64,000 nt of DNA, from assembly GCA_035627835.1 (NCBI GenBank), contig DASPKX010000104.1:1-64000 (forward strand), given 5' to 3'. The notes under the pieces are model-generated. The model was not told the DNA's origin, did not search any database, and saw nothing but the letters and a program-made list of their open reading frames with translations. The DNA comes from DASPKX01 sp035627835. GTDB lineage: Bacteria > Verrucomicrobiota > Verrucomicrobiia > Limisphaerales > SXQI01. Shown here piece by piece: positions 15,490 through 26,916 of this stretch; the stretch's first letter is position 1, and each line of letters begins with the position of its first letter. The position numbers were made by a program, and so were the translations under genes.

Positions 15490-17943
15490 ATGACGAAAAC
15501 GATTCGTCGCCTGATGGCGACTATCCTCGCACTGGCTGCGCTGGCGATGCCAAGCAACGCAGATGAACTTCGAAAACTATGGCAGGTCGCTCCAGGCGAC
15601 ATTACGTGGCTCACGACAGGAGCAACGGAACGAGGCCTTGCTTATAATCCAACGACCGGCCACGTGCTGGTTGTCAGCCGCGCCGGGGGCAATAATGTTT
15701 GGATCCTTGATGGTGAAACTGGAGCTGAACTCGGCCAGCTTTCCATGGGTGAAGGGCTACTCAGCGGAAACCTTTTCCCCATCAATATGATCGGCGTCGC
15801 CGATGACGGCGCTATCTACGCGGCAAACCTTGCTCAACAGTCCGGCACACCGGCCGTCCCGCCTGTATTCAAAATCTATCGCTGGGAAAATGAGAACGCC
15901 ACCCCGACCATCGCTTATGAAGGAGATCCAGCGAACGGTGAAAGCAACCAGCGTTGGGGTGACAGCCTTGACGTTCGCGGGGCTGGAGTGAACACGGAAA
16001 TCATCATTGGGGCTCGCAACTCGGCATCAGCAGCTCTCTTCCGCACGACGAACGGCACAGACTTCACCTCCACTCACATTCGAAACGCGGGCAATGGCTC
16101 CGGCACGCTCGGAATTGCATTTGGCGAAGGAAATCGGGTGTGGCTCCGCTTGAATGGCCAACCTATCCGCCATGTCTCCTACGATCTCACTACTCGCAAT
16201 GCGACGCTGCTCAACTCGTTCAGCAGTTTTCCAACAGGGATGGCGCCTATCGGTGTGAACCCCACGACGAAACAGCTCGCCGGGATTGTGATTGCAACGC
16301 CGGACACGTTAAACCTGTACGATCTTGGAGATCTGAATTTAGGGCCGATCTTCATTGATTCGGAGCAATTCCCTGCGGACAACGCGAATGGGAACAACGT
16401 GGGCGCGATCGATTTCAGCACGAACAAAGTTTTCGCACTGAATACCGGGAATGGCATCGTCGGGTTTGAAATCGTTAAAACCACAGTTCCAGCAACGATC
16501 GTCACTCAGCCGGGGAATGTGACTGCGTTGGAAGGCGCCTCCATTTCGCTGACGGTCACGGCGTCAGGTTCATTGCCATTAACATTTCAGTGGGCGTTTG
16601 AAGGGACGCCGATCAGCGGAGCAACGGGCACAACCCTGAACCTGACGAACCTGCAGGCATCGACGGCGGGAAATTACACCGTCACGGTCACCAACCCAGG
16701 AGGCAGCGTCACCAGCAGCAACGCAGTGGTGACAGTAAACCCGCTCGTTCGCTCGGACATCCTGACGAAGGCCTGGCAAATTGCTCCGGGGGATGTTTCT
16801 TATGTGAACACCGACAGCACCCAACGCGGTCTGGCTTACAACCCGGTCACTGGGAATGTGCTGCTGGTCACCCGCACGGGTGGGAACAAGATCATCGTTT
16901 TGAATGGCAACACGGGAGCATCGAATCGCAGCCTCACTATCGATCCCGCAATTGTGACGGGCGGCACATTTGCAATCAACATGGTGGACGTTGCGGCTGA
17001 TGGGGCGGTTTACGTGGCGAACCTGAACACAGATGTTGCGGCAGCGGGACAGTTGGCGATCTATCGGTGGGAAAACGATTCTGAAGCGGCTGCACCGGTC
17101 ACGGTGTATGCAGGCAACCCTGTCGCGGACATGGACAATGTGCAGAATCGGCGGTTCGGCGACACGCTCGATGTTCGTGGAGCGGGCGCGGACACACAGA
17201 TTTTGATGTCGGGTCGCAACGGCACGAACCTGCTCGTCTTCACGACTGTTGGCGGTGATCCAAAAACGCTTGCTCCGACACAGATTGTGGTGACCAACGT
17301 GCCTGCGGGCGCATTTGGGCTTGGCGCTGCATTCGGCGAGGGCAACACCATTTGGGCCAAGACGACCAGCGGCACGCTTCGCAAGATCACCTTCCCCGAC
17401 CTAGCTAACCTTCAGGATCAACGAGTTGAGCTTGGGGCGGAAACCATTGCGGGCGCCGCAGTGGCAACGACAATCGGGCCGATTGGCTACGATTCCACCA
17501 ACAAGTTCCTGGCAGGCGTCGCTATTGAGAATCCTGACAACCTGCGGCTCTACAACCTGGCCGACACAAATAACATCACCATGGTGGATCAAGAGTTGTT
17601 CCCAACAGACAATGCGAACATTAATGGGACTGGCGCCATCGCGTTCGGAGGCGGGCGTGTTTACGTGTTAAACTCAAACAATGGGATCGTCGCGTTCAAC
17701 TTTAATCCGAATGCGACACCGCAACCTGCGCGCGCTCGTCTGGCCGCTGGCGCTCTCAGCGGCTCCAGCTTCACGTTGAACGTGACTGGCACGCCCAACG
17801 CGCGTTACCGCGTGGAATCGACCACTAACTTCTCGCAATGGGAGCCAGTCACCGAAGTGACGATTGATGCTGATGGCACGGTGACAGCAACGGATGCCAA
17901 CGCGACAGCTCAGCGGCGTTTTTATCGTGCGGTGGCTCTCTAA
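15490..17943 (+). CDS. Secreted protein with two tandem ~300-residue repeats, Ig-like domain and C-terminal verrucomicrobial module
   Basis: About 817 residues from the ATG at 15490, which begins a clear signal peptide (IRRLMATILALAALAMPSNA). Two homologous halves start at LRKLWQVAPGDITWL (~26) and LTKAWQIAPGDVSYV (~425); both contain RGLAYNP, an INM(I/V)-D(V)AADGA(I/V)Y stretch, IYRWEN and D(S/T)LDVRGAG. Between them lies an Ig-like domain (~333-417; ITQPGNVTALEGASISLTV ... GNYTVTVTNPGGSV). The last ~75 residues (YRVESTTNFSQWEP ... RRFYRAVAL) match the end of the propeller at 5968. No catalytic motif is evident. A propeller-like adhesion or surface role is plausible but unproven. Confidence 0.75.
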   Translation: MTKTIRRLMATILALAALAMPSNADELRKLWQVAPGDITWLTTGATERGLAYNPTTGHVLVVSRAGGNNVWILDGETGAELGQLSMGEGLLSGNLFPINMIGVADDGAIYAANLAQQSGTPAVPPVFKIYRWENENATPTIAYEGDPANGESNQRWGDSLDVRGAGVNTEIIIGARNSASAALFRTTNGTDFTSTHIRNAGNGSGTLGIAFGEGNRVWLRLNGQPIRHVSYDLTTRNATLLNSFSSFPTGMAPIGVNPTTKQLAGIVIATPDTLNLYDLGDLNLGPIFIDSEQFPADNANGNNVGAIDFSTNKVFALNTGNGIVGFEIVKTTVPATIVTQPGNVTALEGASISLTVTASGSLPLTFQWAFEGTPISGATGTTLNLTNLQASTAGNYTVTVTNPGGSVTSSNAVVTVNPLVRSDILTKAWQIAPGDVSYVNTDSTQRGLAYNPVTGNVLLVTRTGGNKIIVLNGNTGASNRSLTIDPAIVTGGTFAINMVDVAADGAVYVANLNTDVAAAGQLAIYRWENDSEAAAPVTVYAGNPVADMDNVQNRRFGDTLDVRGAGADTQILMSGRNGTNLLVFTTVGGDPKTLAPTQIVVTNVPAGAFGLGAAFGEGNTIWAKTTSGTLRKITFPDLANLQDQRVELGAETIAGAAVATTIGPIGYDSTNKFLAGVAIENPDNLRLYNLADTNNITMVDQELFPTDNANINGTGAIAFGGGRVYVLNSNNGIVAFNFNPNATPQPARARLAAGALSGSSFTLNVTGTPNARYRVESTTNFSQWEPVTEVTIDADGTVTATDANATAQRRFYRAVAL

Positions 17944-17972
17944 AAGAGCAACGAGCTAGTAATCACGAGGGA

Positions 17973-18003
17973 GGGCCCGCGTAGGGCGGGCCCCTTTGCT
18001 TTT
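17973..18003 (+). terminator. Rho-independent terminator
   Basis: GGGCCCGC (17973-17980) pairs with GCGGGCCC (17986-17993) around a 5-base loop, followed by CTTTGCTTTT. It ends the transcript of the gene at 15490. Confidence 0.85.
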
Positions 18004-18008
18004 AGCGC

Positions 18009-18818
18009 ATGCGAGTCCGATTCGGAACTAGGTCGAGAGAACCCGGGTTCACCTTAATCGAACTCCTGGTGGTGATTGCAATAATTGCAGTCCTCGCCAG
18101 CATGCTGCTGCCTGCGCTCAGCCGGGCCAAAGGAAAGGCGCAAGCAACCACGTGCATGAACAACCTCAAGCAGCTAACGCTCTGTTGGATCATGTATGCG
18201 GACGACAATGATGACCGCCTTGCGCTAAATGAGGTCACTGGAGCAACCGGTGAAAGCGCCAGCCCTGATTCCTGGATTGTTGGAAATGCAAGGGAAGACC
18301 GCGACACGAAGAACATCGAAAACGGCGCGTTATACAAATACAACCGGTCAGCGAAAATTTACCGGTGCCCGACAGATCGTTCCACCGTGCTGCGATTCAA
18401 AAACCTCCTGCGCACACGCAGTTACGCCATGAGCACAGGTGTCGGGCATGATAACCCCAAGTTCCTGAAAAAGGTTTATCGCTTCTCACAACTCACCGAT
18501 CCAGCGCCATCGCAAGCATCGGTTTTTCTGGATGAGGATGCGAACAGCATTCAAAACGGGGCGCTGGGAATTGAGCCGCTGCACACAAAGGTGTATGCGC
18601 ACTGGAATTTAGTCGCCAATCGCCACAACAACTCGGGCACACTGACCTTTGCGGATGGGCATGCGGAAATTTGGAAGTGGCTGGACCGATACATTCCAGA
18701 GGGGTCGAAGACCCTGGCTGAACGCGCCGCGGCGAACCCGAGCAACAGTGATGTGACAGTCCCGAGCGCAGCAAGCGACCGTGACTTGGCCCGCTTGCAG
18801 AAGACAGTTCCGTTTTGA
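18009..18818 (+). CDS. Type II secretion/pseudopilin-like protein
   Basis: 269 residues. The class III leader is RSREPGFTLIELLVVIAIIA with the Glu at +5 after the cleavage Gly/Phe, the prepilin peptidase substrate motif. After the N-terminal helix (LPALSRAKGKAQATTCMNNLKQL) comes a globular domain ending in HNNSGTLTFADGHAEIWKW, the C-terminal DGH motif of the large verrucomicrobial/planctomycetal pseudopilin family. These are probably displayed or secreted through a type II/IV pilus-like apparatus; no pilus machinery is encoded nearby. Its start lies 6 bases after a terminator, so it may need its own promoter inside the preceding gene, or depend on readthrough. Confidence 0.88.
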   Translation: MRVRFGTRSREPGFTLIELLVVIAIIAVLASMLLPALSRAKGKAQATTCMNNLKQLTLCWIMYADDNDDRLALNEVTGATGESASPDSWIVGNAREDRDTKNIENGALYKYNRSAKIYRCPTDRSTVLRFKNLLRTRSYAMSTGVGHDNPKFLKKVYRFSQLTDPAPSQASVFLDEDANSIQNGALGIEPLHTKVYAHWNLVANRHNNSGTLTFADGHAEIWKWLDRYIPEGSKTLAERAAANPSNSDVTVPSAASDRDLARLQKTVPF

Positions 18819-18820
18819 AC

Positions 18821-19825
18821 TTAGCGCCGGAACCAACCACGAACCGCCGCGGCTGGTTTTGGTGTGTTCTGCTCCCGGAGTTGGCTGATGAGCAGTTGGC
18901 TACGAGCAGCGGTCAAGGCCATGATGAACTCATCGTAGCTCTGGTAACGCTCCTCCGGGGTCTTGGCCATGGCGCGACTTAACGCATCGCTGGTTGCGTG
19001 CGTAATGTCTGGAGCCACGTGATTGGGCGGTGTTAACGGCGTGTGAATGTGCGCAGCGACTACAGCTTCGACACTCGGCGCTTCAAACGGAACATGGCCC
19101 GTGAGGGCGTGGTAAAGAGTCCCCGCGAGGCTGTACATGTCAGAGAGGAAATCTTCGCGCTCACGCTTCACTTTTTCGGGAGCGATATAATAAGGCGTGC
19201 CCCACACGGAGCCGTCAGCCTCCTCCGTGTTCTCCGCTTTTTTAGCGAGCCCGAAGTCGATCAGTTTCGGCTCGTTCTCGTCGTTGAAGAGAATGTTGCC
19301 TGGCTTGATGTCACGATGGAGCAACCCACGCTTGAGGGCTGAATCGAGAGCGGAGGCTATCTTAATGCCGACATCCAGAACATCCAGTTCGTGGACCCGG
19401 CCATTCTTCTCAATGCGGCTGTCGAGGCTGCCGTTGTCGGCAACTTCCATGGCCAGATAAAGCTGCCCGTCAAAGTCATCGAAGGTGTAGATATGAATGA
19501 TGTTGCTGTGATTCAACGAGGCGCACGCGCGGGCTTCCCGGTAGAATTGCTCCAGCGCGAGCGGATCTTCCGCCAACTCGCGCTTCATCAGCTTAACGGC
19601 GACTTCCCGCTCGAGCATTACGTCGAAGGACCGGTAAACGGTTCCCATGCCCCCGGAGGCAATGGGTGTGCGCAGCTCGAACTGCCGGAGCTGCATGGGC
19701 ATCATTACGGGCGTCTCACACTTGGTGCACGGAACTGTGCTCAAAGGCGCGAGGTCGCCTGGGATGAAGAGTTTGCCTCCACATCCGCGGCAGGTGACCA
19801 TTTTGAGCGACTTGCGTTCTTCCAT
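18821..19825 (-). CDS. Ser/Thr protein kinase with N-terminal zinc ribbon
   Basis: 334 residues from the ATG at 19825; a farther ATG at 19897 gives a 24-residue extension that looks unlike coding sequence. Residues ~9-40 form a zinc ribbon with two CXXC pairs (CRGC and CTKC). The kinase domain shows the glycine loop ASGGMGTVYRSFD, VAVKLM (catalytic Lys), HRDIKPGNILF (catalytic loop), DFGLAKK and a GTPYYIAPE activation end. No transmembrane or sensor domain follows, so it is cytosolic. It converges on the pseudopilin gene two bases away. Substrate unknown. Confidence 0.92.
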   Translation of the reverse strand: MEERKSLKMVTCRGCGGKLFIPGDLAPLSTVPCTKCETPVMMPMQLRQFELRTPIASGGMGTVYRSFDVMLEREVAVKLMKRELAEDPLALEQFYREARACASLNHSNIIHIYTFDDFDGQLYLAMEVADNGSLDSRIEKNGRVHELDVLDVGIKIASALDSALKRGLLHRDIKPGNILFNDENEPKLIDFGLAKKAENTEEADGSVWGTPYYIAPEKVKREREDFLSDMYSLAGTLYHALTGHVPFEAPSVEAVVAAHIHTPLTPPNHVAPDITHATSDALSRAMAKTPEERYQSYDEFIMALTAARSQLLISQLREQNTPKPAAAVRGWFRR

Positions 19826-20049
19826 TGGCGTCAGCAAAGCGAGCAGAGTAAATACCTGCCACTGTTCCGACAAGAAGCAAGCGGCTCCCGTGCTCAACGG
19901 GCTAAAAAGTGCGCTGTTTGAGCAATCCTCGCGCAGTTGTGTCTCACCAGATAACGCACGCTGAGGGTGTCGGAGCAGCGTTTGAAACTTTTTTCAGACC
20001 GCTTAGGATTCAGTTAAAGACAAGGTTTTAACATCGGAATTGAAGGGGT

Positions 20050-22683
<2,634 letters not shown>

Positions 22684-22689
22684 CGTGGT

Positions 22690-23970
22690 TTAGATCAGCT
22701 TTGTCACGCCGGGGATCCCGATTTCGGACTTGGGTGGGGTGGCGTCCCAGGTGTAGGCGGAGGGGCTCAGGTCTTCTTTGGAATTCATCGCTTGATCCCA
22801 GGTTACTTTCTGGCCCGTGTAGGTGGCCATGCGGCCCATGATGGCCATGAGCGTGCTTTTGGCCATGTAGTTGCCGTTGTTAATAGCTCGACCGTTGCGG
22901 ATGCTGGCCAGGAGTTCTTCGTGCTCAGTGACGAAGGGGTCGTTGGGTTTGCCGGTGAAGCGCCAGTCTGTGGCGCCTTTGATTTCGAACGCGCGTGAGC
23001 TAATGAGCGCGCGGCCTTTGGAGCCAATCACCTGGGTGGAGATGTCGTTGGCGGTTCCGGCTTGCTGGCGGCAGGTGGCGAAGAGTTTCACGCCAGTGGC
23101 ATATTCGTAGGTGACGGCATGGTGATCGTAGATGTTGCCGTATTCAGGGCCAGTGCGGACGGCGCGGCCCCCTACCCCAATTGCGCTCACTGGATATTCG
23201 TCGCGCATCACCCATGAGCAGGTGTCGAGCATGTGAACATGCTGCTCGACGTTGAAGTCGCCGGAGAGCCAGGTGAAGTAATACCAGTTCTGCAGATGGT
23301 ATTCCATGTCGGTCCAGCCGGGCTGGCGGGGCTTGACCCAGATGGGACCGCGGAAGTCATTCGCTTGAAGGGCAAGTAGTTCGCCAAGCGCGCCTTGGTG
23401 AATACGGCTGATGGTTTCACGAAAGCCGTTGGAATAGCGCAGCGCGAGGCCGGAGACGACGCTGAGGTTTCTGCGTTTGGCTTGCTCGCATGAGGCGAGC
23501 ACCGACCGAACGCCCTGCGCATCGACGGCCACAGGTTTCTCGGCAAAGACGTGTTTACCTGCTGCGATCGCAGCTTTTATGTGCATTGGCCGGAAATGGG
23601 GCGGCGTGGCGAGAATGACAACGTCCACGCCCGAGGCAATGACCTGGTTGTAGGAATCGAACCCGATGAAGCGGCGGTCCTCCGGCACATCGAGGTGCGG
23701 AGCGATCTTCTCCTGGGCTTTTAGTGTTTGCAGGCTGCTTTGGAGACGATCGCTGAACACATCGGCCATGGCGACTAGACGCACGTTCGAATCGGCGGTG
23801 AGCGCTTGGGCGGCGGCGCCTGTGCCGCGGCCGCCGCAACCGACGAGCCCGAGGCGGAGTGTGGCGCTGGGCTGCGCGGCCTGCGTGTGCGTTGAGATGA
23901 ACGGAGCAGCAAGGGCGACGGAACTGGTGGTGTGCAGAAACTGGCGCCGGCTAAGTGAAGTCGCTTTCAT
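22690..23970 (-). CDS. Gfo/Idh/MocA-family oxidoreductase with Tat-like signal
   Basis: 426 residues from the ATG at 23970; an upstream ATG at 24069 is unlikely. The leader SRRQFLHTTSSVALAAPFIS is a twin-arginine-type signal, so the enzyme is probably exported folded with its cofactor. The Rossmann fold begins LRLGLVGCGGRGTGAA; the EKP catalytic Lys motif is HVFAEKPVAVDA. A YNQ/EYQ-rich C-terminal domain follows (WKP-type WDQAMNSKEDLSPSAYTWD end). Such exported sugar oxidoreductases are strongly expanded in Verrucomicrobia and Planctomycetes; the substrate is not predictable. It converges on clpB with a 6-base gap. Confidence 0.9.
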   Translation of the reverse strand: MKATSLSRRQFLHTTSSVALAAPFISTHTQAAQPSATLRLGLVGCGGRGTGAAAQALTADSNVRLVAMADVFSDRLQSSLQTLKAQEKIAPHLDVPEDRRFIGFDSYNQVIASGVDVVILATPPHFRPMHIKAAIAAGKHVFAEKPVAVDAQGVRSVLASCEQAKRRNLSVVSGLALRYSNGFRETISRIHQGALGELLALQANDFRGPIWVKPRQPGWTDMEYHLQNWYYFTWLSGDFNVEQHVHMLDTCSWVMRDEYPVSAIGVGGRAVRTGPEYGNIYDHHAVTYEYATGVKLFATCRQQAGTANDISTQVIGSKGRALISSRAFEIKGATDWRFTGKPNDPFVTEHEELLASIRNGRAINNGNYMAKSTLMAIMGRMATYTGQKVTWDQAMNSKEDLSPSAYTWDATPPKSEIGIPGVTKLI

Positions 23971-24102
23971 AGGGGACGTTGGACCATAACCACGGAGACA
24001 CACTGGTTCAAGCAAACCAGTTTCAGAATGGACCAAACGGTTGGAGGATCGCCGCCCAGTCTTTCCCACGTTGTGCGGGGAGGACTTGACGCTACCTTAA
24101 GC

Positions 24103-24127
24103 AAAATGGGAGGGCCGGAGCCCTCCC
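24103..24127 (-). terminator. Hairpin terminator (minus strand)
   Basis: GGGAGGGC (24108-24115) and GCCCTCCC (24120-24127) form an 8-bp stem with a CGGA loop. On the minus strand it is followed by ATTTTG. It lies downstream of the gene remnant at 24156-24368. Confidence 0.55.
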
Positions 24128-24155
24128 TCGTGCAACTTAGGTTAACGCAGCAAAT

Positions 24156-24368
24156 TTACTGGGCGACGATGCGGAAAAAGCGTGGGTTTCCGATGATTCT
24201 GGCAACAATCCGACCATTATACTCCAGGGCACGCACAGCATGACGGAAAACGAAGGATCCGAGCTTTACCTGCCACGCAGCCCCACATTCGCACGCGGCT
24301 GCGGATACGCTTAGGAGAATTGATGCAGAGGGTTTTGCAGCAATCTCCTTGACCTTCGCGTTGCGGCG
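24156..24368 (-). pseudogene. Remnant of a secreted protein's C-terminus
   Basis: An open minus-strand stretch of 71 codons without ATG ends in RIIGNPRFFRIVAQ-stop, very like the ends of the secreted proteins at 5968 (GRQFFRTV) and 15490 (RRFYRAVAL), and is followed by a hairpin terminator. The upstream in-frame stop at 24369-24371 and lack of the rest of the module indicate a truncated relic. The match is short, so this is tentative. Confidence 0.4.
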
Positions 24369-24402
24369 TCAATAAGGTCTTGCCTGATCATAGGCGCCGT
24401 TC

Positions 24403-25431
24403 ATGTTTGGACAAGTTAAAGGCCTATTCTCCCACGATATTGGGATTGATTTAGGCACCGCTAATTGCCTGGTTTTCGTCCGGGACAGAGGCATTGTGCT
24501 CAGGGAGCCCTCAGTGGTCGCGATCCAGGCCGGAACGACACACGTTCTTGCTGTCGGCGAGGAGGCCAAACGGATGCTCGGCCGCACCCCTGGCAACATC
24601 GTGGCCATTCGGCCGATGAAGGACGGCGTCATTGCCGATTTCGAAATCACCGAAGCGATGCTTCGGCACTTCATCCAAAAGGTTCGCTACCGCAAGCTGA
24701 TCACCCCACGTGTCGTGGTCGCAGTTCCTTCGGGAATTACTGAAGTCGAGCGGCGCGCGGTCAAGGATTCCGCCATGCACGCCGGGGCGCGGGAAGTTTA
24801 CCTGATTGAGCAGCCGATGGCGTCAGCGATCGGGGTGGGCCTCCCAGTGCATGAGCCAGCGGGCAACATGATCGTGGATATCGGCGGTGGGACGTGCGAA
24901 ATCGCGATCATTTCACTCGCGGGCATTGTGTTCAGCCGAAGCTTGCGCGTGGGCGGCGATGAGTTCGACGAGACGATCGTGGCGCACATGAAGCGGGCGC
25001 ATAACCTAATGATCGGTGAGCGCACTGCGGAAGAGATCAAGATCCGGATTGGATCGGCTTACCCTCTGGAGCAGGAATTATCGATGGAGGTCAAAGGTCG
25101 TGATTTGTCGGCTGGGTTGCCGAAGACGATCACAGTGACGTCGCAGGAGGTGCGGGACGCGCTGAAGGAGCCGTTGGCCAGCATTCTGGAATCGATTCGC
25201 ATCACTTTGGAACGGTGCCCACCCGAACTTTCAGCGGACCTGGTGGATCGAGGGATCATGATGGCAGGCGGTGGCGCTTTGCTGCGCGGGATCGACCGCA
25301 TGGTCGCGGATGAAACCGGGTTGCCGGTGCATATCGCCGATGATCCGCTGACAGCGGTGGCGCAAGGCACCGGGCGAGTTTTGCAGGAGCTTCAGTTCTT
25401 AAAGATGGTCGCTTCCTCGAACCGCACGTAA
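24403..25431 (+). CDS. mreB: Rod shape-determining actin homologue MreB
   Basis: 342 residues, the normal length. Phosphate-1 motif DIGIDLGTANCLVFV, connecting and phosphate-2 motif IVDIGGGTCEIAIISL, and adenosine motif MMAGGGALLRGID are all present. MreB filaments guide lateral cell-wall synthesis together with MreC, MreD, PBP2 and RodA, all encoded immediately downstream in the same direction. No strong ribosome-binding site precedes the ATG. Confidence 0.98.
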   Translation: MFGQVKGLFSHDIGIDLGTANCLVFVRDRGIVLREPSVVAIQAGTTHVLAVGEEAKRMLGRTPGNIVAIRPMKDGVIADFEITEAMLRHFIQKVRYRKLITPRVVVAVPSGITEVERRAVKDSAMHAGAREVYLIEQPMASAIGVGLPVHEPAGNMIVDIGGGTCEIAIISLAGIVFSRSLRVGGDEFDETIVAHMKRAHNLMIGERTAEEIKIRIGSAYPLEQELSMEVKGRDLSAGLPKTITVTSQEVRDALKEPLASILESIRITLERCPPELSADLVDRGIMMAGGGALLRGIDRMVADETGLPVHIADDPLTAVAQGTGRVLQELQFLKMVASSNRT

Positions 25432-25451
25432 GCCGCATGGATTGTTGATCG

Positions 25452-26258
25452 ATGTTACAACGCGCGCATTTAGCGGCCTTTTTATTAGTGGCCGCGGTGA
25501 CGGTGGTTCTGCTGAACCTTCCGGAGCGGACAACTTCGCGCTCGAAGCTGGCGCTGAGCAGCTTGTTTCTACCCCTTTTCGGCCTCGCCGGCTCAGCCCA
25601 GCACCTGGGAGACCGCGCCTTCAGCGGGCTCAGCTCACGCAAGCAACTCCAGGCGGAGGTGGAGCGTTTGCGTTCCGAGAATGAGCGTCTGCGCATCCTT
25701 GCGCTTCAAAATGAGCAGTTGCTGCGTGAAAACGGCCAACTACGCGGCGCGCTCGGCTGGAGACAGCAAACCACCTGGAACCTTCGCTTGGCGCAGGTGA
25801 GTTTTCGCGACCCTGCCAATTGGTTTCGCACGATTCAGATCGATGCCGGCTCGGCTCAGGGAGTTCGCACGAACGCAGCCGTCCTTACGCCCGAAGGGTT
25901 GGTCGGGCGAGTGGACGAAGTGGGTGAGCATCGGTCGCGAGTGGCGCTCATTGGGGATCCGCAATGCAAAGTGGCGGTGGTGATTCGCGAGACGGGTGAC
26001 ACCGGGGCGATTGCGGAAGCGGCCATGGATTCAATCGATGAAGGGATTGTGCAGGTCCAGTATCTGCATCGCCACGCGCAGATCCGGCCAGGGCAAGCTG
26101 TTTACACGAGCGGTTTAGGAGGCATATTCCCGCGCGGAATCCTGGTCGGGACCGTGGTGGATGTGAGAAGCGTTGATTTCGGCCTTTCCCAGGAAGCGCG
26201 CATTAAATTGGCGGCGAGCTTTCGGCATCTCGACAATGTTTGGGTGCTAAATCCGTAG
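25452..26258 (+). CDS. mreC: Rod shape-determining protein MreC
   Basis: 268 residues. One N-terminal transmembrane helix (AAFLLVAAVTVVLLN), a coiled coil (~58-95; LQAEVERLRSENERLRILAL) and the periplasmic double beta-barrel domain (~100-265; VLTPEGLVGRVDEVG, VYTSGLGGIFPRGILVGTV). MreC is the periplasmic scaffold that activates PBP2. It follows mreB after 20 bases. Confidence 0.95.
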   Translation: MLQRAHLAAFLLVAAVTVVLLNLPERTTSRSKLALSSLFLPLFGLAGSAQHLGDRAFSGLSSRKQLQAEVERLRSENERLRILALQNEQLLRENGQLRGALGWRQQTTWNLRLAQVSFRDPANWFRTIQIDAGSAQGVRTNAAVLTPEGLVGRVDEVGEHRSRVALIGDPQCKVAVVIRETGDTGAIAEAAMDSIDEGIVQVQYLHRHAQIRPGQAVYTSGLGGIFPRGILVGTVVDVRSVDFGLSQEARIKLAASFRHLDNVWVLNP

Positions 26259-26298
26259 CAAAGAAGTGAACGCAGCAGCGAAAGTAAAGTGGGTCGCA

Positions 26299-26314
26299 GC
26301 CGCTGAAAAGCGGC
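26299..26314 (+). other. Hairpin between mreC and mreD
   Basis: GCCGCT-GAAA-AGCGGC forms a 6-bp stem with a stable GNRA tetraloop in the 90-base gap. There is no T-run, so it is a candidate RNA-processing or stabilising element rather than a terminator. Confidence 0.4.
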
Positions 26315-26348
26315 AGGGCTCCCCTTTGCTTAGCCCAAGGAGGCTCTC

Positions 26349-26906
26349 GTGAATCCCCGCACAGTGAAGCATGCGGGCCTTGCCCTGGCGATTTATCTGG
26401 CTGTGTTCCTGGTGGCGTACTTGGAATTTCCGAGACGGTGGCTCGGAGCAAGTGTTGATTTGCTCCCGGCTCTGTTCGTGTATGTCGGAACAAGCTGTGG
26501 TCTGGCAGCCACGGCTGGTTTGGCGATTTTGGGCGGGGTTTTGCATGATTCGCTTTCTGCAAACCCGCTGGGGGTTAGTATTCTTCCGTTATTTTTAGTG
26601 GGCGCGGCTGTCTGGTCGAACAAGCACAATCTCCTGAACGAACAAAGGTTCGCGCAGGTGTCACTGGGCCTGATCGCATCGGCAGCGGCGCCATTGATCA
26701 GTTTGTTTTTACTTTATGTGCTCGGGGCGCAACCGCTCATTGGCTGGATAAGCCTATGGCAGTGGTTGGCAATGGCCCTGGCCGGGGCGCTGATGGCGCC
26801 CGTGTGGTTCGGTGTGTTCCACCGATTAGACCGCGCTCTCTTCTATCCTGCTGCTTCTGAAAGCGGATTTCGACCAGACAGGGAATTAGACAGAGGGCGC
26901 TCATGA
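26349..26906 (+). CDS. mreD: Rod shape-determining protein MreD
   Basis: 185 residues from a GTG start with a perfect AAGGAGG six bases upstream, which fixes the start. Five or so hydrophobic helices are visible (ALAIYLAVFLVAYL, ALFVYVGTSCGLAATAGLAIL, ILPLFLVGAAVW, LGLIASAAAPLISLFLLYVL, LAMALAGALMAPVWF), matching MreD topology. An arginine-rich tail ends the protein. Identity rests on topology and position between mreC and mrdA. Confidence 0.85.
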   Translation: MNPRTVKHAGLALAIYLAVFLVAYLEFPRRWLGASVDLLPALFVYVGTSCGLAATAGLAILGGVLHDSLSANPLGVSILPLFLVGAAVWSNKHNLLNEQRFAQVSLGLIASAAAPLISLFLLYVLGAQPLIGWISLWQWLAMALAGALMAPVWFGVFHRLDRALFYPAASESGFRPDRELDRGRS

Positions 26907-26916
26907 TTGAGCGCTG

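Noticed and set aside
19826..20049. Heat-shock (CIRCE or sigma-32) element upstream of clpB
   Set aside because: No CIRCE inverted repeat is present and TTGAAAC near 19980 lacks a proper partner -10 element.
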